A stretch of DNA of 64,000 nucleotides from CAIYOL01 sp964494805. GTDB taxonomy: Bacteria; Planctomycetota; Phycisphaerae; Sedimentisphaerales; Anaerobacaceae. Position 1 is the first letter of the stretch, and the number at the start of each line of letters is the position of its first letter. The translations under genes were made by a program, and so were the position numbers. Below the pieces are notes generated by a model. That model worked only from the letters and a program-made list of their open reading frames with translations, did no database searches and was not told where the DNA came from. Shown in pieces: positions 25,785 through 34,172 of the stretch. Location of the stretch: the NCBI GenBank assembly GCA_964494805.1, contig CAZBST010000002.1, positions 186,001-250,000 of the forward strand, read 5' to 3'.

Positions 25785-26306
25785 ATGAAAGTAGTTGCTG
25801 CAATAGTGCAGATGTTTTTATTGCTTCTATGCGGAGCTGGCTGTGGACCGGCGGACATCGGATTGTCCCCTAAAGCTAATAGCGGTTCTAACCAGCTTTC
25901 TGAATCCACTATGGGACGCCTCACGGCATACGGCCCGATGAAAGTTGATATTATGCCGTTGACCGAATTTACCCACGCTGGTGATAGCAAAATAATAAAG
26001 GTCTACGTGAGCTTGCTGGATGCATTCGATTGTCAAATAAAAACACCGGCCGTATTCCGTTTTGAGCTATACGACAAAGTCCCTCGCTCCGCTGAGCCGA
26101 AGGGCAGAAGAATTACTATGTGGCCGGATATCGATTTGAACGATGCGGCCAAAAACAACGAGCACTGGAAGGATTTCTTAAGGGCATACGAATTCGATTT
26201 GCCTTTCGAGCCGGAAGGCGGCAAAAGCTACATATTACAGATAACATCTCTGTGCCCGGACGGCAGGCGGCTTTCAGCCGAATTTACTCTTAAACGCACA
26301 CGTTGA
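25785..26306 (+). CDS. Putative lipoprotein of unknown function
   Basis: A 173-residue protein that I do not recognise. It starts with a short positively charged signal peptide and a probable lipobox ending GAGC (Cys20), so the mature protein would be lipid-anchored and extracytoplasmic. The body is a beta-rich domain with an acidic/aromatic patch (MWPDIDLNDAAKNNEHWKDF) and ends in basic residues. GAGGAC precedes the ATG, 4 bases after the ribBA stop, so it is probably co-transcribed with pgsA-ribBA. Confidence 0.65.
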   Translation: MKVVAAIVQMFLLLLCGAGCGPADIGLSPKANSGSNQLSESTMGRLTAYGPMKVDIMPLTEFTHAGDSKIIKVYVSLLDAFDCQIKTPAVFRFELYDKVPRSAEPKGRRITMWPDIDLNDAAKNNEHWKDFLRAYEFDLPFEPEGGKSYILQITSLCPDGRRLSAEFTLKRTR

Positions 26307-26385
26307 TGGGTTTCGCCGGCAGGCGAGTTTTGTTTATTTTTTATGGGAACTTTTCAGGTTAATATTGGTCTAAAGGAGAAAAGGC

Positions 26386-27009
26386 GTGGCCGAAGCTGCA
26401 AATGCCGGTAGGCATCCCATAGCAGAAACAAGCAGTAATGATGCCGTTCTTGTTCAGCAGGCCCGGCAGGGCGATTCTGCGGCAACCGAAAGGTTGATTC
26501 GTAAGTATCAGAATCGAATATATAACGCCATATTGAGAATATGTGCAAATCCCGATGATGCTGCGGAACTTACACAGGACACGTTTGTCAAAATAATAGA
26601 GAATATAGATAAATTCGAGGGCAGAAGCAGCTTTTACACCTGGGCTTTTAGAATAGGCGTTAATCTGACCCTAAATTACTGCCAGAGAAATATCAAGATG
26701 GGGCTTAAAAGCCTCGATACACAGGATAGCGACGACAACACTGATAAGGGGGTATTGAAGAAATTTCTGACTGATGATAATTTGCCTGACCCCGCTGTCG
26801 TGGCCCAGAACAAGGAGCTGTGCAGGTTAGTTTCGAAAGCCCTTGGAAAATTGGATGATGCGCAGCGAGCCGTCGTTGTCCTGAGGGATATTGAAGGTAT
26901 GAGTTACGCTCAGATTGCCGAAGTCCTTGACATCGAGTTAGGCACGGTTAGAAGCCGGCTCAGCAGAGCCAGAACCGGTCTGAGGGAGATTATGGAGGCG
27001 TTAATATAA
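26386..27009 (+). CDS. ECF-type RNA polymerase sigma factor
   Basis: A 207-residue sigma-70 family factor with only regions 2 and 4. Region 2 includes LIRKYQNRIYNAILRI, ELTQDTFVKI and FYTWAFRIGVNL (the -10 recognition part); region 4 has MSYAQIAEVLDIELGTVRSR, the helix-turn-helix that reads the -35 box. The GTG start is supported by AAAGGAG seven bases upstream. A long Asp-rich linker lies between the two regions. Its stop overlaps the start of the membrane-spanning partner gene (TAATG), the usual sigma/anti-sigma arrangement. Confidence 0.93.
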   Translation: MAEAANAGRHPIAETSSNDAVLVQQARQGDSAATERLIRKYQNRIYNAILRICANPDDAAELTQDTFVKIIENIDKFEGRSSFYTWAFRIGVNLTLNYCQRNIKMGLKSLDTQDSDDNTDKGVLKKFLTDDNLPDPAVVAQNKELCRLVSKALGKLDDAQRAVVVLRDIEGMSYAQIAEVLDIELGTVRSRLSRARTGLREIMEALI

Positions 27010-28037
27010 TGAGCCAGAACGAAATTCCAAATCATCAAGAAGATGGCTTAAGCAATATCGACGAATTGCTCAATAGCTTCCTCGATGGAGAGCTGGATGC
27101 CAGGCACCAGACCGAGGTTCAGCGATTGATAAAGCACGATGAGCAAATTGCTAAACGCCTGCTTGAGCTTCAGAAGTGTAAAAGATTGGTTAGCTCACTG
27201 CCTTACGCCGAGGCTCCGGATGGAATGCTGGAGGATATAAAAGCTTCACTGGAAGAAAAGGAACTCACTCTTCCCGCCGCCAGAGCCGTCTCGCTTTCGG
27301 CTCACCAGCAGCGTCAAGGTGCAAGGCATCTACTGGTTCGCAGACTTACAGCCGCTGTTGCTATGATTGGGCTGGCGGCTGTTTTAGCGGCGGTGATTTA
27401 CTCAATAGTCGCCCCGCAGGTTACTATTACTGATATGTCGGTTGCTGTTGAAAAGACTGAGCCGAAGGAAGTCGCAGTCGCCGGGAAACCAGCCGAAATT
27501 ACGCCGTTTACTAGCCGGCTCGAATTGAAAACAGCCAGCCTCCCGGAAGTTGCAGCTTTTCTCAACAAGGCGATTGAGTTCAGTATTCCTTCGAACCAGC
27601 GAACCGCAGCAGTGCCGGGCAGGCCGAGAGAATCGTTCACCCTCATTTGCAGCCGGCAAAATTTAAGGTCCTTCCTGGCCGATGTGGGAACTATCTGGGA
27701 CAAACTCGATTCAGCCACATTATATATTGATACCGACCGGCCTGAAGGGCAGATAGTGATTGACGCAGTTGCGCCTGAGCAGATTATCGAAATTGCCAAA
27801 CAGGACGATTTCCAAACGCAAATCAAAACGGCCAAGTTCTTCGCCGCTATGAACAATGTAGCCGAGCGTTTACCGAGCAAAGAGGTGATGGTTGCTATTG
27901 ATGACAGCACGCTACGGCGGATAACCATACCAAAGCCGGTCTTGACTTCAAGTGAAAAACCTGTTACTAAAACTGCTGGTGAACGCAAAGCAGAGCAAAA
28001 AGTGCTTCTGACTATTGTCGTCACAGGCAGCGAGTAA
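27009..28037 (+). CDS. Probable membrane-bound anti-sigma factor
   Basis: A 342-residue single-pass membrane protein. The N-terminal 90 residues resemble the sigma-binding domain of anti-sigma factors (NSFLDGELDARHQTEVQRLI) but lack the His-x3-Cys-x2-Cys zinc ligands of ZAS domains. A transmembrane helix is at about 113-135. The 200-residue extracytoplasmic part is not recognised; it repeats a theme of short domains around VDAVAPEQIIEIAKQ. It is coupled by a one-base overlap to the sigma gene, so it most likely holds that sigma factor until an envelope signal arrives. The role is inferred from context. Confidence 0.75.
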   Translation: MSQNEIPNHQEDGLSNIDELLNSFLDGELDARHQTEVQRLIKHDEQIAKRLLELQKCKRLVSSLPYAEAPDGMLEDIKASLEEKELTLPAARAVSLSAHQQRQGARHLLVRRLTAAVAMIGLAAVLAAVIYSIVAPQVTITDMSVAVEKTEPKEVAVAGKPAEITPFTSRLELKTASLPEVAAFLNKAIEFSIPSNQRTAAVPGRPRESFTLICSRQNLRSFLADVGTIWDKLDSATLYIDTDRPEGQIVIDAVAPEQIIEIAKQDDFQTQIKTAKFFAAMNNVAERLPSKEVMVAIDDSTLRRITIPKPVLTSSEKPVTKTAGERKAEQKVLLTIVVTGSE

Positions 28038-28040
28038 TAG

Positions 28041-28580
28041 ATGCTTGACACTGAAAATTGCGTATTGGTGGTCGTTGACGTCCAAGGTAAATTGGCGTCA
28101 CTGATGTATGACCGGGATGCCTTGTTTAAAAATATTCAAATCCTTATCCAAGCCGCTAAGATTCTTGATATTCCCATCCTTTGGTGCCAGCAGTGCCCGG
28201 AAGCCCTCGGGGCGACTGTCCCTGAGATTGCAGAACTGCTGACAGGCAACGATCCAATCAATAAGGCCAGCTTCAACTGTTGCGGCGATGAGCAATTCAT
28301 CGGCAAATTGAACTCTACAAATCGCACTCAAATACTGCTGTGCGGCATAGAAGCTCACGTCTGCATTTATCAAACAGCCGCCTGTCTGCAGGAAAAGGGC
28401 CTTACTGTAAATGTTATTGCCGACGCCGTCTCGTCGAGGACGCTCGATAATAAACAAATAGCAATATCTAAAATGCAGGCGATGGGGATAAATATATCCA
28501 GCACCGAAATGGCCATCTTCGAATTGCTCAAAACAGCCGACCACCCCAAATTCAAACAAATCACAAAACTGGTAAAATAA
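28041..28580 (+). CDS. Isochorismatase-family hydrolase
   Basis: A 179-residue cysteine hydrolase. The catalytic triad can be placed: Asp13 in VVVDVQGKL, Lys in INKASF, and Cys in CGIEAHVCIYQTA. The substrate cannot be told; relatives include nicotinamidases and the YcaC group, to which the short length and the GIEAHVC motif point. It starts 3 bases after the anti-sigma stop, so it is co-transcribed with the sigma pair. Confidence 0.88.
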   Translation: MLDTENCVLVVVDVQGKLASLMYDRDALFKNIQILIQAAKILDIPILWCQQCPEALGATVPEIAELLTGNDPINKASFNCCGDEQFIGKLNSTNRTQILLCGIEAHVCIYQTAACLQEKGLTVNVIADAVSSRTLDNKQIAISKMQAMGINISSTEMAIFELLKTADHPKFKQITKLVK

Positions 28581-28632
28581 GTTTCCTTTCTGTAATTGTT
28601 TTAACAGATCCCTCGACTTTGCTCGGGACAAG

Positions 28633-28773
28633 ATTGGCTTTGTTTGGGTTCGTTTTAACCAAGTGTCTAATTCGCATTTTTCGTTACAATTCATTGTCTC
28701 AGTTGCGGTTATAAAAATTTGACTTTGTCTTAAATTGGGTTCGTTTTGCATAATTTACTTTATTTTGATTGAA
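28633..28773. repeat. Dispersed repeat A, copy 3
   Basis: ATTGGCTTTGTTTGGGTTCG at the start and ATTGGGTTCGTTTTGCATAA, then TTTTGATTGAA, near the end, matching copies at 16720 and 18424. More diverged in the middle. Confidence 0.7.
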
Positions 28774-28938
28774 GTTTCCTTTCAGCGCAGAGAATCTGCG
28801 CTTGGGTTTTCGACCGCTGTATAAACAGCGAAACTCCACTAAAAGGTTAATAACTATTAAGTCGTTTCTGACCCGGGCCGCTGGTCCCACGACCTTGCCC
28901 TGCTGGGCGATTAGGGGCAGAATTACACCCCTTCTATA

Positions 28939-29113
28939 ATTGGACGGACTTGCGCGTTTGATGCGAAAAAACGAGTTGTTGCTAGTCGCTCGGCTCTCGT
29001 AACTCGATATAAACAAAGGAGTAAAAAAAATCTGAAAAAAATGGATTTTTGCGATTAGGTAGGCGCGGTTTTGATTGAAGTACCCCGCTCAAGTACCGCG
29101 GGGGCTTTTACCT
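28939..29113. repeat. Dispersed repeat B, copy 2
   Basis: Same ordered blocks as 17011-17222: GACGGACTTGCGCG, GATGCGAAAAA, CTCGTAACTCG, AAAGGAGTAAAAAAAAT, GCGGGGGCTTTTAC. Confidence 0.7.
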
Positions 29114-29190
29114 AAAGTTGCTGGTGGTGCCGTATGCCCGCCCTTCTTCGCTTAAAGAGCTACGCAGGGCAGGCGAGTCGGAAACGAAAT

Positions 29191-29592
29191 TTAGAATTTT
29201 TCGATATATCCTTTTAGCTTTTTGACCATTTCAAGGTATTTTTCCGTGCTGGTTTTCTTTCGATATGTTAAAAGACCTACCCTGAATATAGTGTCCCTCT
29301 GACCCCGCAGATTACCAGGGGCGCCTGTAAAATAACCCACAAAGAAGTCACAGGGGAAATCTTCACAGAGTCCGCAGTGCTCAACCTTATGTTCGGCGGC
29401 GCAGGCGTACAGTTTACATTCACCCCAATACGGCTGTCCTTTATGGGCAAAACATCCGGGGCAGTATGGAGTTTTTTCTTTCTTGTAACCTAAGCAAAAG
29501 CCGCAGTTCATACCGCAGGGTGCTAAAAGCTTTCTATCCAGTTCTAACCGGCTTCCGGCTCCATCTTTGGGTATTTCGTTTTTCGGCTTCAT
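29191..29592 (-). CDS. DUF3795 cysteine-rich protein
   Basis: A 133-residue protein of the DUF3795 family. About twelve cysteines lie in pairs: APCGMNCGFCLGY, CPGC, CKLYACAAEHKVEHCGLC and FPCDFF, suggesting zinc or iron-sulfur binding. No function is established for the family. GGGAG precedes the ATG. It is the last minus-strand gene after the MarR regulator (58 bases), and may belong to the same redox-type operon. Confidence 0.85.
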   Translation of the reverse strand: MKPKNEIPKDGAGSRLELDRKLLAPCGMNCGFCLGYKKEKTPYCPGCFAHKGQPYWGECKLYACAAEHKVEHCGLCEDFPCDFFVGYFTGAPGNLRGQRDTIFRVGLLTYRKKTSTEKYLEMVKKLKGYIEKF

Positions 29593-29649
29593 TTTAGTAA
29601 CTCCCGCGATGATTGTACTCCACCATTGCTCAACAAATTTTACCCACCT

Positions 29650-30111
29650 TCAGCTTGTATTTGTCTCGAATTCTACGAGGTTATCGAGGATTCGCTGCAG
29701 GTCCTTTTCAAAGCGGTCAATCTGAGTTTCCGAAAAGCCCTTATAGTACAGCTTCGACAATTGCTGCGAGACCTCGACGTATTTGCCTTCCATAGCTTTA
29801 TCTTTTTTCGTGCGGCATATAAGGATTTTACGCCTGTCTTTCCGGCTTCGCTGGCGCCTGACGTATCCCATATCTTCAAGGCGGTCGAGCATACTTGTCA
29901 GGGTCGATTTTTCCAGCTTGGTCTTCTGCACAAGCTCGTTGATTGCCACGCCGTCCTTTTGCCAGAGCGCGAACATAATTCTACCCTGGGCGGGATTGAT
30001 TTCAATGCCGTAATCTTTGAGCTGACGGAGAAAGATTCTCTCGCTGACCTGGCGGATTTTAGCCATCAGAAAACCCGACTGGTGCTGCTGTTTCATTGTC
30101 TTTTTTGTCAT
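29650..30111 (-). CDS. MarR family transcriptional regulator
   Basis: A 153-residue winged-helix regulator. The DNA-binding part includes QGRIMFALWQKDGVAINELV (helix-turn-helix), LEKSTLTSMLDRLEDMGYV (recognition helix) and the wing RRQRSRKDRRKI. Such proteins act as dimers and are released from DNA by small aromatic or oxidising ligands. Two bases separate it from the DUF3788 gene upstream, so it is in the nitroreductase operon, probably autorepressing through the palindromes at 31922-32012. Confidence 0.93.
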   Translation of the reverse strand: MTKKTMKQQHQSGFLMAKIRQVSERIFLRQLKDYGIEINPAQGRIMFALWQKDGVAINELVQKTKLEKSTLTSMLDRLEDMGYVRRQRSRKDRRKILICRTKKDKAMEGKYVEVSQQLSKLYYKGFSETQIDRFEKDLQRILDNLVEFETNTS

Positions 30112-30113
30112 AA

Positions 30114-30533
30114 CTATTTGAACTGCTCTTTAATCTCTATAAGCTTTTTGATCGCCTTAAAATCCGCCGACTTTTTAATCTTCACGGTTATCCCTCTAAT
30201 TTTGCCGTATCTTCTGTTAACAAACTGGTCAACGTATTTTTTGCCCAGCTTACTTTTCTTTATCAAATCCTCGGCCCTTTCAGGGAAATAAAAAGTAGTG
30301 CTGAACATACCGGGATAAACGGAGACCCAGCATACAGTTTTCTTCTTTTTGGTTACTTTATAAAGCCAGCTCTTTCCGTCGTTATAGTAGCGCCACTGGC
30401 TGCTAAACGTAGGATAGCTTTCATCCAAGAAATCCATAAACGAATCCCACGCATCTTTAGCTTTTCCAAGGGCTCGGCTCAAAACCTTGTCACTCGGATA
30501 CTCGTTTTTGTCGTTCAAACACGGCTTTTCCAT
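30114..30533 (-). CDS. DUF3788 family protein
   Basis: A 139-residue protein of the DUF3788 type: FMDFLDESYPTFSSQWRYYN, then DGKSWLYKVTKKKKTVCWVS and FYFPERAEDLI. The function is unknown; members are small cytoplasmic proteins often near MarR or nitroreductase genes. I chose the ATG at 30533, which has GGGAG nine bases upstream, rather than the TTG at 30551. Confidence 0.8.
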   Translation of the reverse strand: MEKPCLNDKNEYPSDKVLSRALGKAKDAWDSFMDFLDESYPTFSSQWRYYNDGKSWLYKVTKKKKTVCWVSVYPGMFSTTFYFPERAEDLIKKSKLGKKYVDQFVNRRYGKIRGITVKIKKSADFKAIKKLIEIKEQFK

Positions 30534-30557
30534 ATTCAGCTTCTCCCGCAAAGCGTT

Positions 30558-31019
30558 TTATATTTTAACCTCAAGGGGCCCACTTTTCGACCATCCTCTG
30601 ACTACTTTAGGCACCAGTTTTATGATGCCGTACTCCGGTCCTTCCGGGCCGCTGGGATAATACACAGTCCAGTCCTTCTGCCAGATTCGATTTTTAAGCT
30701 GCTGATCGGTGATAATTTCAATCTCCCCGCCGAGCATCACGCCGAGTAGCTGGTCCGGGGCGCAGAAATAAGCAGAGACCTTCGGATTAGCCTTCATACG
30801 CGCCATCTTCGGGGACTGCATGCCGGTGGACAGATAAATCACAAAGTCATTTTCCTGCCCCTTAAACAAATCCACCAGCGAGGGATACTGTTTAGCACAT
30901 CGCAGATTATACATTGCGGTAGTTTGCGGGTATCCAGCCGAGTCAATAGTTGTCAACTGACATACAAGAGTATCGGTTATCAAATTCAGACAGGTCTGTT
31001 TAGTGTTTGTATCGTTCAT
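30558..31019 (-). CDS. Pyridoxamine 5'-phosphate oxidase-like flavin protein
   Basis: A 153-residue split-barrel protein of the PNPOx-like group (general FMN or F420 binding fold). Features: QLTTIDSAGYPQTTAMYNLR, then FVIYLSTGMQSPKMARMKAN and VSAYFCAPDQLLGVMLGGEI, the usual order. It is too short and lacks the C-terminal dimer part of true PdxH, so it is a general FMN-binding oxidoreductase-like protein. The start overlaps the end of the nitroreductase gene by 4 bases. Confidence 0.85.
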   Translation of the reverse strand: MNDTNTKQTCLNLITDTLVCQLTTIDSAGYPQTTAMYNLRCAKQYPSLVDLFKGQENDFVIYLSTGMQSPKMARMKANPKVSAYFCAPDQLLGVMLGGEIEIITDQQLKNRIWQKDWTVYYPSGPEGPEYGIIKLVPKVVRGWSKSGPLEVKI

Positions 31020-31897
31020 GTTTTTTGTACCTCCACAAAGCCGCTTCGTTTCAGGAAGCGAAGTATCTGGGTTTCTTTATCCGTCGATTTAGGGGCCGGC
31101 CACCATTTCGTAAATACCCAGTCCAGATAATGCGGTGTTTGTCCTGTCTTCCAAAATTCCAGGGGCAGGTGCCGCTCGGGGTCGTCGTACTGGCGCACCA
31201 TCTCTTCGGTCTCGTCCTTGGTCAGCCGGTGGTATTTCTCATAATGAACGATGCCGGGTCCCTGAAGACGGCCTTTTTTAAACGCCGGTTCCTTTGTCGG
31301 ATACCCCAGGACCATCGCAATTAGCGGGAAGCAATGCTTCTCGGGCAAGTCAAGCAGTTTCCACTGCCGATTCATGTCCCCGCGATGAATGCCGTTGGTA
31401 ATTAGGTAGTCAATCCCGAGGGACCGTGCGGTTATCGCGGCGGTCTGGACAGCCAAAACGGCATCAATGCCGGCAAGGCAAAAATAGTTCATGTTGCCGG
31501 GGAAGAAGGAATACCCCAGGTGCTTGGCGAGGGTTTTCATACGGTTGTAGTCCGCGCAGTAAACCAGCAGGCAACTGCCCTGGTAGGTACATACCTGCTT
31601 CATCTTCTCCCTGTCCTTGACCACTACGATGGAATAGTTTTGCAGATTCGAGGTGTTCGCCGCCCGAACGCTGGCTTGTAGGATTGTCTGCAGCGCTTCC
31701 TCCGGTATCTCCTTGTCGAGGAAGTTGCCGTGGATTGTCCGCAGTTTCCGGACGCTCTCGAGCGTCTCATTGGCGGAGCGGGTCGGCTTCTCCTCTGCCT
31801 TGGCTGATTGCGAATTTGACCCCGCAAATATAATGCCGCTTCCGAGCAGTGCCCCCTGCTTCAGGAAGGTGCGGCGATTGCTGGATTTGCTGTTCAT
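31016..31897 (-). CDS. Tat-exported nitroreductase-family protein
   Basis: A 293-residue protein. The N-terminus has a twin-arginine signal (SNRRTFLKQGALLGSG, then a hydrophobic run to SAKA), so it would be folded with its FMN and exported. The rest is the nitroreductase fold: VRKLRTIHGNFLDKEIPEEA, ASVRAANTSNLQNYSIVVVK, ITARSLGIDYLITNG and PLIAMVLGYPTKE. The ATG at 31897 has AAAGGAG; a longer frame to 31960 runs into the operator region. An extended C-terminal tail (about residues 215-293) is beyond the usual fold. First gene of an operon with a PNPOx-like protein, DUF3788 and MarR. Confidence 0.85.
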   Translation of the reverse strand: MNSKSSNRRTFLKQGALLGSGIIFAGSNSQSAKAEEKPTRSANETLESVRKLRTIHGNFLDKEIPEEALQTILQASVRAANTSNLQNYSIVVVKDREKMKQVCTYQGSCLLVYCADYNRMKTLAKHLGYSFFPGNMNYFCLAGIDAVLAVQTAAITARSLGIDYLITNGIHRGDMNRQWKLLDLPEKHCFPLIAMVLGYPTKEPAFKKGRLQGPGIVHYEKYHRLTKDETEEMVRQYDDPERHLPLEFWKTGQTPHYLDWVFTKWWPAPKSTDKETQILRFLKRSGFVEVQKT

Positions 31898-31921
31898 CGT
31901 TATCATCTCCTTTCTTAAATA

Positions 31922-31952
31922 AGTTTTATATAAAATAGTTCTATATAAAACT
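31922..31952. promoter_or_regulatory. Probable MarR operator 1
   Basis: Perfect 11-base inverted repeat AGTTTTATATA / TATATAAAACT with a 9-base spacer, 25 bases before the nitroreductase start. The spacer and right arm include AAATAGTTCTA, which recurs in operator 2. Confidence 0.7.
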
Positions 31953-31996
31953 ACTTGCAAGCAAAAAATATATTATTTTTTGGGGCGTGACTATCA

Positions 31997-32012
31997 AATA
32001 GTTCTAACTATT
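31997..32012. promoter_or_regulatory. Probable MarR operator 2
   Basis: AATAGTT-CT-AACTATT, a 16-base palindrome of typical MarR size. With operator 1 it shares AAATAGTTCTA (31933-31943 and 31996-32006), 63 bases apart, about six helical turns. Confidence 0.7.
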
Positions 32013-32035
32013 GGTTTGAAAAGGGGTTACGATGA

Positions 32036-32338
32036 TTATTTTTTGTCGCCTTTGGCAGGTTTGTCCGGTTTCGATTCTTTTGTATCGGATTTTTTGGCTT
32101 CGGATTTTTTCTCACTGGAGTCTTTTTCTTTTTTCTCGGCCTCTTTGTAGCTTTTACTCCTGTAATCTGTTGCATAAAAGCCGGAGCCTTTGAAAATCAC
32201 GCCTGCGCCGGTGCCAATGAGCCGTTTGAGCTTGCTTTTGCCGCAGGCGGGACAGCGGCGAAGAGGCTTTGCTGCTATAGACTGAAACTGCTCAAAATCG
32301 TGTCCGCAATTATCGCATATATACTCATAGGTAGGCAT
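32036..32338 (-). CDS. FmdB-type zinc-ribbon protein
   Basis: A 100-residue protein beginning MPTYEYICDNCGHDFEQFQS with a second Cys pair in RRCPACGKSKL, the FmdB regulatory zinc ribbon. The N-terminal 60 residues are the domain; the tail is a long Lys/Glu/Ser-rich low-complexity stretch. I chose 32338 because the family starts MPTYEY. The function is poorly known (amide-degradation regulation in the name-giving case). It follows grpE by 20 bases as the last gene of the chaperone operon. Confidence 0.9.
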   Translation of the reverse strand: MPTYEYICDNCGHDFEQFQSIAAKPLRRCPACGKSKLKRLIGTGAGVIFKGSGFYATDYRSKSYKEAEKKEKDSSEKKSEAKKSDTKESKPDKPAKGDKK

Positions 32339-32358
32339 TATTCGTCGCTCGTTTCTTG

Positions 32359-32964
32359 TCACTCGTCGTTCGTATCGGATATCTGGTCCTCTGAGTCTAT
32401 CGTCTCATCGGGCGGCTGCTCTTGTTCGGCCTGCTCCTCTATCGAAGACAGCTTATTAACGATTACCCTGCTGGGACGGATAACTCGGCCATTGAGTTTG
32501 TAGCCTTTTTGGAACTCTTCAAGCACGATGTTATCTTGCTTTTCAGATTCCGCCCTCTGTGCTATCACTTCGTGCAAAGCAGGATCGAATTTGGCACCGA
32601 GGGCATCAATGCGCTCTACGCCATGAGATTTGAGAATATCGAGGATTTGGTCGTAAATAATCCGGATGCCCTTGAGGAGAACATCCGTATTTTCCGCAGA
32701 CGCCGCATTCTGAAGCGTATGCTCAAAATTATCCAGGGCAGGCAGCAGCGTTTTTATTATCTTTTCCTTCTCGTAAGCAATTGTGTCGGCAGTTTGTTTG
32801 GAAACCCGCTTTTGGAAATTGATATAATCGGCGCTGACGCGCTGTAGTTTTCCGAGAAGCTCATCTTTTTCTTTTTGCAGTTCCTCCATCACAGAGTGAA
32901 TCTTTTCCGGCTCAACCTTCTTCGCCGCTGGCTCTTCCGCTTCTTGTGGCTTTTTGTGCTTCAT
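32359..32964 (-). CDS. grpE: Nucleotide exchange factor GrpE
   Basis: A GrpE protein of 201 residues from the ATG at 32964. A charged disordered start is followed by the long coiled coil (KDELLGKLQRVSADYINFQK), the four-helix part (LLPALDNFEHTL) and the beta domain with FDPALHEVI and ILEEFQKGYKLNGRVIRPSR-like sequence. It speeds ADP release from DnaK. A TTG at 32991 overlapping the dnaJ stop would add 9 residues; both starts are possible. dnaK itself is not in the window. Confidence 0.93.
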   Translation of the reverse strand: MKHKKPQEAEEPAAKKVEPEKIHSVMEELQKEKDELLGKLQRVSADYINFQKRVSKQTADTIAYEKEKIIKTLLPALDNFEHTLQNAASAENTDVLLKGIRIIYDQILDILKSHGVERIDALGAKFDPALHEVIAQRAESEKQDNIVLEEFQKGYKLNGRVIRPSRVIVNKLSSIEEQAEQEQPPDETIDSEDQISDTNDE

Positions 32965-32987
32965 AGGTTCGGCAAGCTCACTATAGG

Positions 32988-34139
32988 TCAATTGCTACCA
33001 AAATATCTTTTTAGTTTCTCGAAAAACCCTCTGGATTGAGGGTAAATACTTTTATCTTCGGTTTTGGCGAATTCTCTCAGCAGCTCCTGCTGCTTTGCAT
33101 TTAATTTTGCGGGCGTTTCGATAACAACCTGGACAAGCTGATCGCCGTTGCGGCCGGTCCGCACATCCGGCAGACCCTGGCCTTTTATCCTGAAGATGCT
33201 GCCGTATTGGGTGCCTGGGGGAATCTTTAACTGTTTTGCGCCGTTCAGACTCGGCACCTCTATTGTCGTGCCAAGAGCGGCTTCGGTAAAACTTATAGGA
33301 ACAACCGCTACGACATTATTTCCATCACGATGCAGAAATTCGTGCGGTTTTACTCTGACATAGCAATACAGGTCACCTCTCGGCCCGCCGCTTCGGCCTG
33401 GTTCGCCTTCGCCGGCGACCCGAATCGCCTGGCCTTCGTGGACGCCGGCCGGGATTTTAACGTTGACGATTCGTTTCTTCGGCACTCTACCGGTGCCTTT
33501 GCATTTTTTACACGGGTTGGTAATAACTTCACCGCTACCCCTGCACTGAGGACAGGTTGAGACCATCTGGAAGCCGAGACTGCTTCTGGCAACCTGACCG
33601 ATCCCATGACAAGTCGGGCATTGTCCAGGTGATGTTCCTTTGGCACTACCCGTTCCATTACATTCCGGGCATAAATCCTGGCGGGTAAATTCAACGGTCT
33701 TTTCAACACCTTTAACAACATCGTTAAGCGTTAGTTCGACAGAGGTCTCCAGGTCATAACCGCGCGACGGACCGGTTCGTCTTGCTCTTTCCTCAGCCCC
33801 AAATCCGAAACCGGTAACCCCGAAGTCCCCCAACCCTTCACCCATAAATCCTTCGGTAACCGCCCTGATAACATCCCAGACACTCATATGCTCGTAATCG
33901 CGCATACCCATCCCGCGAAGACCGTCATGCCCGAGTTGATCATAAAGCTTACGTTTCTCTGGGTCGTTCAAGACTTCGTAGGCCTCGGCGCACTCCTTGA
34001 ACTTAGTCTCCGCTTCCTTATTATTCGGGTTCTTGTCCGGATGATATTTCATCGCCATTCGGCGGTACGCGCGCTTAATATCGTCAGCGGAGGCGTTTTT
34101 GCCTACGCCCAAGACTTCATAATAGTCTTTTTTTGGCAT
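32988..34139 (-). CDS. dnaJ: Chaperone protein DnaJ
   Basis: A complete class A DnaJ, 383 residues. J domain at 1-70 with the HPD tripeptide in KYHPDKNPNN, a short Gly/Phe region with GFGFGAEE, four CxxCxGxG zinc repeats (CPECNGTG, CPTCHGIG, CPQCRGSG, CKKCKGTG) at about 146-210, and the C-terminal substrate-binding domain. It delivers unfolded proteins to DnaK. It lies 34 bases after groEL1 and before grpE. Confidence 0.97.
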   Translation of the reverse strand: MPKKDYYEVLGVGKNASADDIKRAYRRMAMKYHPDKNPNNKEAETKFKECAEAYEVLNDPEKRKLYDQLGHDGLRGMGMRDYEHMSVWDVIRAVTEGFMGEGLGDFGVTGFGFGAEERARRTGPSRGYDLETSVELTLNDVVKGVEKTVEFTRQDLCPECNGTGSAKGTSPGQCPTCHGIGQVARSSLGFQMVSTCPQCRGSGEVITNPCKKCKGTGRVPKKRIVNVKIPAGVHEGQAIRVAGEGEPGRSGGPRGDLYCYVRVKPHEFLHRDGNNVVAVVPISFTEAALGTTIEVPSLNGAKQLKIPPGTQYGSIFRIKGQGLPDVRTGRNGDQLVQVVIETPAKLNAKQQELLREFAKTEDKSIYPQSRGFFEKLKRYFGSN

Positions 34140-34172
34140 ATTATCCTAAAATACGAAATTCGAATTCGGGTT

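Larger units (their letters stand above)
28581..29190. other. Non-coding spacer with dispersed repeats A and B
   Basis: No gene in 610 bases. It holds repeat A (28633-28773), repeat B (28939-29113), and then an imperfect palindrome around 29137-29175 (GCCCGCCCTTCTTCGC / GCAGGGCAGGCG). The order A, B, then TTGCTG-like sequence repeats that of 16720-17240. Confidence 0.6.
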
